29,946 bases of DNA from Nitrospinaceae bacterium (lineage in GTDB: Bacteria > Nitrospinota > Nitrospinia > Nitrospinales > VA-1): contig JAPYPK010000008.1 in NCBI GenBank assembly GCA_029937655.1, positions 1-29,946 on the forward strand, given 5' to 3'. Positions within the stretch are counted from its first letter, which is position 1. Each line of letters starts with the position of its first letter. Shown one piece after another: positions 25,061 to 29,946 of this stretch. Below the pieces are notes generated by a model that had not been told where the DNA came from, did no database searches, and was given only the letters and a program-made list of their open reading frames with translations. The translations under genes were made by a program, and so were the position numbers.

Positions 25061-25088
25061 AATATATCCTGCTAATTAAGGATATATT
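25061..25088. repeat. Perfect 10-bp inverted repeat (hairpin) upstream of the MDR gene
   Basis: AATATATCCT (25061-25070) and AGGATATATT (25079-25088) pair exactly across an 8-base loop. It lies 8 bases beyond the stop of the small minus-strand ORF at 25096-25275, where it could protect or end that transcript, although no U tract follows. It could instead be an operator for the MDR gene about 160 bases further along the minus strand. Confidence 0.4.
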
Positions 25089-25095
25089 ATTGATT

Positions 25096-25275
25096 TTAAG
25101 ATTTTAGTTTCTGCCATACATAATAGCCAGACCCAATAAAGAGAAGTATCAAATAGAACCCATATTCGATTATCACTTGATATAGGGATACTTTAATGAA
25201 TAGGATTATTAAAGGCCACAAAAAGTAAAGACCTCCAATAAAAATGCATAAAAAAATAAAAAATTTAATATTCAA
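25096..25275 (-). CDS. Candidate 59-residue two-helix membrane protein
   Basis: A TTG-started frame on the minus strand runs to TAA (plus-strand 25096-25098). The start is preceded by an AGG about ten bases upstream. The product has a first hydrophobic helix (FFIFLCIFIGGLYFLWPLII), a short Lys-containing turn, a second helix (GFYLILLFIGSGYYVW) and a basic tail QKLKS. The regular two-helix hairpin with a basic end is what a small inner-membrane protein looks like. I do not recognise a family. It was found by reading the gap between the MDR gene and the Psp cluster; the non-ATG start lowers confidence. Confidence 0.42.
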   Translation of the reverse strand: MNIKFFIFLCIFIGGLYFLWPLIILFIKVSLYQVIIEYGFYLILLFIGSGYYVWQKLKS

Positions 25276-25450
25276 AATTTAATACCTATTCCAAATAATA
25301 TTTTCACGGTTATAATTAACAACTATGACAATCTAGCACTCTAATTATCGAGAGTCGTGTGAGGCTAAAAGTAGAAAGCCCTTTGATAAGTATGTATAAA
25401 TAGTAAAACAAACTCCAAATATTTAGAATTTTATTTAAATAATTATCGTG

Positions 25451-25478
25451 CGATTATCGTCTATATAAATGATAATCG
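25451..25478. promoter_or_regulatory. Repeated ATTATCG motif with an 8-bp inverted repeat upstream of the Psp cluster
   Basis: CGATTATC (25451-25458) and GATAATCG (25471-25478) are perfect inverted copies 12 bases apart. ATTATCG also occurs directly adjacent at 25442-25448 and again near 25344. Four copies of one heptamer ahead of a stress gene cluster suggest a regulator binding array. The consensus is not one I recognise. The remaining gap (25276-25590) contains no supportable gene. Confidence 0.35.
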
Positions 25479-25514
25479 GTATTACTTTTCTGCTTTTTTT
25501 ATCTGTTATGTAAA

Positions 25515-25543
25515 TTTGACTGTAAATGTTTTGACACTTTGAT
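25515..25543 (+). promoter_or_regulatory. Candidate sigma70 promoter for the Psp plus-strand arm
   Basis: TTGACT (25515-25520) and TTTGAT (25538-25543) are 17 bases apart, matching 5 of 6 and 4 of 6 consensus positions. The first gene starts about 40 bases downstream of the predicted transcription start. I saw no sigma54-type GG-N10-GC element in this gap, although E. coli psp uses one. Confidence 0.3.
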
Positions 25544-25590
25544 TCATGAAGTTCCCGTTAGAAAATTACTAAAAAACTATCTTTAAGCAT

Positions 25591-26130
25591 ATGGGTAAAT
25601 CAATCTACTTTAGCCTTTACGAAAAAATCCCGGATTATTGTGTGCGAATATATCAAAGTGGTGATTGGACTCTCAGTAATGGAGTAAACCTTGAAGTTAG
25701 CATAATTGGTAAGAGCCATCGAGTGATAAGTCGTAAAGGAAATGACTGTCTCACTGAATTCATTACCTGTTTCGATCATGATTTACCTGAGAACTCTTTA
25801 GAGACTAAATATTTAAAGCCGGGTATCATTCATCACCAAGAATATCGATATGGTGACCTAAAATACCGAGTTAATGTCGAACATACCTCCCAGGTTTTTA
25901 ATTCTATGGAGGATTATACTGGTTTTTTAGGTGATGTTCCTCTTTCAGATACGTTGACTCATGTATTTACTAGTATTTCGGAAGAATCTGGGGTGCCTCT
26001 GCCTTTTACTGGTTTGAACTTAAGCTCGGAAACAAATACCTTTTATACTGTTCACACATACCCGGAAATTGGTATTTCCATTATAAGTTCAACCAATATT
26101 GAATTGACTAGTTTATCCATAGTAAAATGA
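25591..26130 (+). CDS. DUF2617-like hypothetical protein, first gene of the Psp arm
   Basis: This 179-residue protein is soluble, beta-rich by composition, and has no signal peptide or membrane segment. The late segment NTFYTVHTYPEIGISIISST resembles my memory of the DUF2617 pattern (HTYP followed by a hydrophobic strand), so the family name is tentative. No catalytic motif is visible. Its stop overlaps the start of the J-domain gene in an ATGA arrangement (26127-26130), indicating coupled translation and a shared role with the Psp cluster downstream. Confidence 0.62.
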   Translation: MGKSIYFSLYEKIPDYCVRIYQSGDWTLSNGVNLEVSIIGKSHRVISRKGNDCLTEFITCFDHDLPENSLETKYLKPGIIHHQEYRYGDLKYRVNVEHTSQVFNSMEDYTGFLGDVPLSDTLTHVFTSISEESGVPLPFTGLNLSSETNTFYTVHTYPEIGISIISSTNIELTSLSIVK

Positions 26131-26477
26131 TTAAACGTATTCTTAAAATTGCCCAAGCGGAGCTTAATGATTTAGCGCGGAAGAATAAAATTTTTAAAAA
26201 TTATGTACCATCTGATAAAACAATTGATTATCAGGTTCAACCGGAAAACAAGGGTGCTGATTGTCCTTCCGATCCTTTAGCCAAATATTATGCTAATCTA
26301 GAAATACCTGTTGGGTCCGATCAGGCAATTATCAAGAATGCTTGGAAAAAACAATTAAAAAAATATCATCCAGATCTTCATTGTTCTGACCCCGAAAAAA
26401 AAATGATTGCTGAGAACCTTACACGCCAATTAAATGAAGCATATCGCATTCTGAGTTCAGAATTTTTAAAAAAGTAA
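26127..26477 (+). CDS. J-domain (DnaJ-like) co-chaperone protein
   Basis: This 116-residue protein carries a C-terminal J domain at about 50-115. The signature His-Pro-Asp is at 81-83 (KKYHPDLH), between a basic helix II (AIIKNAWKKQLKKY) and helix III (ENLTRQLNEAYRIL). The HPD motif stimulates Hsp70 ATPase activity in this family. There is no G/F region, zinc finger or client-binding domain. The N-terminal 45 residues are basic and may give the specificity. It is coupled to the preceding gene and followed by the YbjN-like and pspA genes, suggesting that an Hsp70 is recruited to the PspA system (inference). Confidence 0.87.
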   Translation: MIKRILKIAQAELNDLARKNKIFKNYVPSDKTIDYQVQPENKGADCPSDPLAKYYANLEIPVGSDQAIIKNAWKKQLKKYHPDLHCSDPEKKMIAENLTRQLNEAYRILSSEFLKK

Positions 26478-26489
26478 TAGGAGATAATA

Positions 26490-26882
26490 ATGTCTGATTT
26501 TGAAAAAGTTAAAAGTTTTATAATGGATATGGGTTTCTCCATAAGCCACGAGGATTCCAAGGAGGAGTTAATAGTTATAGATGATGATGAACGAGGAATA
26601 AATAATTTGGTGATTGATTGTGAATCTCCTATTCTAATTCTTGAGCAAGTCATCATACCAATGCCTCAGAGTTCTGCTGATTTCTGTAAACGTATTCTTC
26701 AAATCAATCGTACCTTGGTTCACGGGGCCTTTGTTCTTGATGAAGAGGGGACAACGCTGCTATTCCGAGATACTCTGCAAACAGAAAATCTAGACCGAAA
26801 TGAACTAGAAGGAAGCATCGATGCATTAAGTCTTGCGTTGGCTGAATATGCAAGCGAACTGGTCTCGTTTACAAATGGTTAA
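26490..26882 (+). CDS. YbjN-like (type III secretion chaperone fold) protein of the Psp arm
   Basis: This 130-residue acidic protein has a pattern of alternating strands and helices. Its C-terminal half (FCKRILQINRTLVHGAFVLD, then TTLLFRDTLQTENLDRNELE and ALSLALAEYASE) resembles YbjN/CesT-type proteins that accompany PspA in several bacteria. The related slot in E. coli holds yjfI (DUF2170) beside the PspA paralogue yjfJ. Such folds bind partner peptides without enzymatic activity. AGGAG provides the ribosome binding site. PspA begins 26 bases downstream. Confidence 0.7.
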   Translation: MSDFEKVKSFIMDMGFSISHEDSKEELIVIDDDERGINNLVIDCESPILILEQVIIPMPQSSADFCKRILQINRTLVHGAFVLDEEGTTLLFRDTLQTENLDRNELEGSIDALSLALAEYASELVSFTNG

Positions 26883-26908
26883 ATAAAAAATTTAATGGAG
26901 AGATGAAA

Positions 26909-27619
26909 ATGAGCGGATTGTTTACAAGGATACTGCGGTTAGGTAAGGCGGAGGCGCATTCAGCAGTGGATAAGTTTGAAGACCCCATCAAAATGACTGA
27001 ACAAGGCATACGTGAACTCAAAAAAGATTTGGAAGAATCCATGAAAAGTTTGGCCCAAGTTAAAAGTATTGTTATTCGCATGAGAAATGATGCTGAAAAT
27101 AAAAAAAAGCTTGCTGCGGACTATGAAAGTAAGGCGATGGCTTTATTGCAAAAAGCCGAGCAAGGCTCGCTGGATGTTTCTGAAGCAGAGAAGTTGGCAA
27201 CGGAGGTTCTTTCACGGAAAGAAGTTGCAGGAAAAGAAGCCCTCCGACTCAGTAAAGAGGTGACTTCCCAGGAAAATATGGTCCTTCAATTGCAACGAAA
27301 CGTTGAAAAACTAAGGACGACTGTTCAGACTTATGAAAATGATCTGGTTACTCTACGTGCTCGTTCTAAAACAGCCGCTGCAACCAAAAAATTAAATGCA
27401 CAAATTGCTCGAGTTGGATCCGATAGCACCATAGCCATGCTTGAAAAAATGCGAGACAAGGTTGAAGAAGATGAATCTTTGTCTCAAGCCTATGGTGAAA
27501 TGGCTGATTCAGGGCAAAGTGTAGATGATCAAATTAATAAAGCTTTAGGTGAAGGTTCCTCAATGCCAGGTGTTTCCGACAGTCTTGCTGCACTTAAAGC
27601 CAAAATGAATATTAAATAG
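26909..27619 (+). CDS. pspA: PspA/IM30 family membrane-stress protein
   Basis: PspA/IM30 proteins are ESCRT-III-like. They assemble on damaged inner membranes and help maintain the proton gradient. The 236 residues begin with an amphipathic helix (MSGLFTRILRLGKAEAHSAV) and the family motif FEDPIKMTEQGIRELKKDLE. Long Lys/Glu/Ala-rich coiled-coil helices extend to about residue 200, and a flexible C-terminus follows. ATG 26909 has GGAGAG six bases upstream; an ATG at 26903 abuts that sequence and is less likely. The closest E. coli counterpart by gene context is the yjfJ paralogue, not the pspABC operon. The DUF4178 gene starts two bases after its stop. Confidence 0.93.
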   Translation: MSGLFTRILRLGKAEAHSAVDKFEDPIKMTEQGIRELKKDLEESMKSLAQVKSIVIRMRNDAENKKKLAADYESKAMALLQKAEQGSLDVSEAEKLATEVLSRKEVAGKEALRLSKEVTSQENMVLQLQRNVEKLRTTVQTYENDLVTLRARSKTAAATKKLNAQIARVGSDSTIAMLEKMRDKVEEDESLSQAYGEMADSGQSVDDQINKALGEGSSMPGVSDSLAALKAKMNIK

Positions 27620-27621
27620 CA

Positions 27622-28173
27622 ATGGTCTTCGATTTTTTTAAAAATAAAAAAGCAGAGCTTCAAAAAGAAGAATTCCGTATTGAAGACCTTGTGCTCAGTA
27701 AACTTAAAGTCGGTTTTTTGGTTGATTACGACCTAAAAACTTATAGGGTTTCTGCATGCAATAAATATCAGTGGAACGAAGGTGGAGTCTCCGACGAATG
27801 GGAATTAACATCTGGAAGCGAAACATCTTTTTTAGAACGCTCTGAAGAGGATGGTGAAGTTGAATGGAGTTTTTGTCATAAACTGCCTATTTCTAAGTTG
27901 GAAGGTGATATTGCTGGTGAAATTATACGCAACGAAGACCCGCCAGAAAAAGTTGTATTGAAAGGTGAAACATTCCATTTTGAGGAAGACGATATCGGTG
28001 AGTTTTTTCGTGATGGTTCAGAGGAAGGACTTAGTTTTGTTTCTTGGGACTATTCAGATGAACAAGGAAAGCAATTTTTGACCATTGAGCAATGGGGAGA
28101 AAAAAAATTTGACATGCAACTTGGGTTCGTGGTCGAGGAATTTCAATTCATCAATATCCTGCCAAGTGAGTGA
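27622..28173 (+). CDS. DUF4178 domain protein, PspA partner
   Basis: This 183-residue protein has the DUF4178 pattern: an N-terminal strand set with GFLVDYDLKTYRVSACNKY and DEWELTSGSE. The late signature is SWDYSDEQGKQFLTIEQWGE, with further strands to the end. These beta-rich proteins recur next to pspA, DUF350 and spermidine synthase genes. Their biochemical role is not known. There is no membrane helix or signal peptide. It closes the plus-strand arm, 31 bases from the convergent spermidine synthase gene; I saw no clear terminator in that gap. Confidence 0.85.
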   Translation: MVFDFFKNKKAELQKEEFRIEDLVLSKLKVGFLVDYDLKTYRVSACNKYQWNEGGVSDEWELTSGSETSFLERSEEDGEVEWSFCHKLPISKLEGDIAGEIIRNEDPPEKVVLKGETFHFEEDDIGEFFRDGSEEGLSFVSWDYSDEQGKQFLTIEQWGEKKFDMQLGFVVEEFQFINILPSE

Positions 28174-28204
28174 TAGAATTTCATAAAGGCTTAAAGCTAA
28201 ATTT

Positions 28205-29782
28205 TTAGTATAAATCCCAACTTCCCTGCCGGTAATATTTCAAAATATTGTGATTGAACTGAGTGTTAGGTTCAATTTTTTCCTCTTTCTCAAACAATCC
28301 CTTGCCGAAATTTGCCATGGATATCATGGCATTCTGATTAAAAAAGCGTGTCTCAATTTCCAGTGACTTTTGTGCTATTACTTTTTCTTTAAGTCGCTTA
28401 GCAGGCATTGTTTTTTTACGGATGCCGAGTACCCAACCCCACTGACCCATGCTTGGGACAGAATTTTGATAAGGCAAGGTCGAAAAATTAGCTGCCTGCA
28501 TTGTTTTTTTTATGCAAAGAAAAGCCTCGGGAGAATATAAGGGGCTGGTGCTTTGAGTGACCATAGCCCCAAAAGGTTTAAGGTGCTTTTCAACCATCTT
28601 ATAAAAACCAAGTGAATAAAGTAGGGATAATGAAACTGATTTAGGGTCGGGGAGATCTATTATAATGGCATCATATAAATCAGATGATTCTTTCATGAAT
28701 TGATAAGCATCTTTGTTGAGCACGCGAACACGAATATCATTGAGCGACTCTTGATTGATTTCAAGAAACATTTTGTGCTGTCGAGCTAACCGAGTCATCG
28801 CAGGATCAAGGTCCACGAGAGTAAGACTTTCTACATCGGAATACTTTAGAATTTCTCTAGCAGCTAATCCGTCGCCTGCTCCCAGAAGTAGAATGTCTTT
28901 GTGTTCCTTTAGCAAACTCATCACGGGGTGTACCAGAGGCTCATGATATCTTTCTTCATCATAAGTGCTAAATTGCGTGCTCCCGTTTATGAATAACCAA
29001 AAATTATCTTTCCATTGAGTGACGACAATTTTTTGGTAGCGAGTTTGTTCTTGATAAATAATTTTATCTTTATATTTATGTTGTTCGCCGTATAGAACGA
29101 TAGGTTTAGCAACAGAAAATGCTAGCACCGAAATTATAAGAAGGACTGCAAATTGTATATTAAGAATACGAGGCCGTATCAAATGATTGGAAAAGTGCCA
29201 TAGGACTAACGAAGCCACTAGTAAATTAAGGCTGCCGATGAGAACGGGAGTATAAGTTAGACCAAGAAAAGGAAGCAAAACAAAGGCGAATAATGCTCCA
29301 CCCAACAATCCACCGTAGTAATCATATTCCATGACCGATGAAATATTTTCCCTTAACGATTCATAGGTTTGGTTGATCCTCATGATCAAGGGGATCTCAA
29401 GTCCAGTCATAAAGCCGATCATGCAGACGAGGCTATAAACCACTAATCCAAAGTGAATAGTATAGGCTGAAATCCAAAAACAGAACATTGCAGAAAAAGT
29501 ACATAGAAACGATAGGCCAAACTCAATTAATATAAAACGATTCAACAATAAGTCTTCGTATTTTCGGCTATAGCGGCTTCCCAGTCCCATAGAAAACAGC
29601 ATAAGAGATATCACTATTGTCCATTGAAGGATGGAATCCCCCAATAGGTAGCTGGCCAAGGTAGCTAGAGTGTATTCCGTCACGATTGCGGCGCACCCGG
29701 TAGCAAAGATACAGGTCTTTAAAATAAAACTTAGGCGTTGAAGCTTGAGTTTTTCAGAACTCTTTATTTGGGGTGACGACAT
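28205..29782 (-). CDS. Membrane-anchored spermidine synthase-like aminopropyltransferase
   Basis: The first 225 residues form about seven membrane helices. A cytoplasmic spermidine-synthase domain follows. Its motifs are NGSTQFSTYDEERYHEPLVHP (about 267-286), LLLGAGDG for the decarboxylated SAM nucleotide site (298-305), VDLDP (323-327), and IIIDLPDPKS (373-382), where Asp376 or Asp379 matches the catalytic Asp region. The enzyme class transfers an aminopropyl group to an amine. The membrane-linked form near pspA and DUF350 suggests modification of a substrate at the membrane; the acceptor is unknown. The DUF350 gene lies 24 bases upstream. Its 3' end faces the DUF4178 gene. Confidence 0.9.
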   Translation of the reverse strand: MSSPQIKSSEKLKLQRLSFILKTCIFATGCAAIVTEYTLATLASYLLGDSILQWTIVISLMLFSMGLGSRYSRKYEDLLLNRFILIEFGLSFLCTFSAMFCFWISAYTIHFGLVVYSLVCMIGFMTGLEIPLIMRINQTYESLRENISSVMEYDYYGGLLGGALFAFVLLPFLGLTYTPVLIGSLNLLVASLVLWHFSNHLIRPRILNIQFAVLLIISVLAFSVAKPIVLYGEQHKYKDKIIYQEQTRYQKIVVTQWKDNFWLFINGSTQFSTYDEERYHEPLVHPVMSLLKEHKDILLLGAGDGLAAREILKYSDVESLTLVDLDPAMTRLARQHKMFLEINQESLNDIRVRVLNKDAYQFMKESSDLYDAIIIDLPDPKSVSLSLLYSLGFYKMVEKHLKPFGAMVTQSTSPLYSPEAFLCIKKTMQAANFSTLPYQNSVPSMGQWGWVLGIRKKTMPAKRLKEKVIAQKSLEIETRFFNQNAMISMANFGKGLFEKEEKIEPNTQFNHNILKYYRQGSWDLY

Positions 29783-29806
29783 GAATTGATGGTGCCTTAA
29801 AGCAAA

Positions 29807-29946
29807 TCAAATGCACCAGGTGATAAGAAAAGAGGAGCCTATATAGGAAGAGGCTTCTAAAAAAGCGGCACCTTGGTTGGGTTTCACTTGATTAACCAAC
29901 TCATCAGACAGGCTACGTCCGGGTAAAAGAATGCGGTCTGTGAGAA
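29807..29946 (-). CDS. DUF350 membrane protein, C-terminal part (gene cut by window edge)
   Basis: Reading the minus strand from 29944 gives 46 residues to a TGA at 29807-29809. They start LTDRILLPGRSLSDELVNQV and end in GAAFLEASSYIGSSFLITW. This matches the C-terminal repeat of DUF350 proteins, where a D-R-x-L-x-P-G/K-R-x-L-D-E segment precedes a helix with an A-x-x-E-A/G pattern. DUF350 is a multi-helix membrane family (E. coli yjfL) often found with pspA and spermidine synthase genes; some authors propose a channel role. The rest of the gene lies outside the window. It is probably cotranscribed with the spermidine synthase gene. Confidence 0.75.
   Translation of the reverse strand, partial: LTDRILLPGRSLSDELVNQVKPNQGAAFLEASSYIGSSFLITWCI

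Noticed and set aside
28174..28204. Terminator between the DUF4178 and spermidine synthase genes
   Set aside because: The AGGCTTAAAGCT stretch leaves almost no loop and only a few base pairs, so it is too weak to call despite the following T run.

Overview
The window looks like a chromosomal segment of a low-GC, AT-rich Gram-negative bacterium. Several traits point to a deltaproteobacterial or Nitrospinota-like lineage: a TPR-AMIN-amidase_3 cell-wall amidase, an ihfA-merR pair, a RibBA fusion in a rib-nusB operon, an NtrY-type kinase and a Psp module with a membrane spermidine synthase. This placement is inference from gene types, because no rRNA or other decisive marker is present. I saw no tRNA, rRNA, CRISPR array, insertion sequence or phage gene.

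Positions 1-7984. A rhomboid protease gene on the minus strand is followed by a large plus-strand gene for a NACHT ATPase fused to a C-terminal FGE/SUMF1-like domain. It resembles a bacterial NLR-type sensor. Only 42 bases later a compact riboflavin operon starts (ribD, ribE, ribBA, ribH), continuing into nusB and a calcineurin-like phosphoesterase.

Positions 7985-15013. A TPR-AMIN amidase and the ribosome-assembly GTPase Der are followed by a 366-base spacer and an EF-G-like paralogue. Next come an IHF-alpha gene and an overlapping merR-type gene. A perfect 12-bp inverted repeat makes a bidirectional terminator before a convergent, divergent-motif peroxiredoxin.

Positions 15164-21355. A secreted HExxH metalloprotease candidate converges on a DUF1566 gene that overlaps an aldehyde dehydrogenase gene. 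A short hypothetical gene and a four-helix NtrY-like sensor kinase without a response regulator follow, all on the minus strand.

Positions 21356-25590. This sparsely coding stretch holds a string of tiny plus-strand ORFs opposite the kinase. Two are joined by a TAATG overlap, most have Shine-Dalgarno sequences, and one looks frameshifted. Minus-strand genes for YaiI (DUF188), DUF445 and a quinone-reductase-like MDR protein follow, with one more unlisted two-helix small protein.

Positions 25591-29946. This is a PspA membrane-stress module in two convergent arms. The plus arm encodes a DUF2617-like protein, a J-domain protein, a YbjN-like protein, PspA and DUF4178. The minus arm encodes a membrane-anchored spermidine synthase preceded by the end of a DUF350 gene cut by the window edge. 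The parts match known Psp-associated families. The J-domain gene coupled to this set is the less familiar element.
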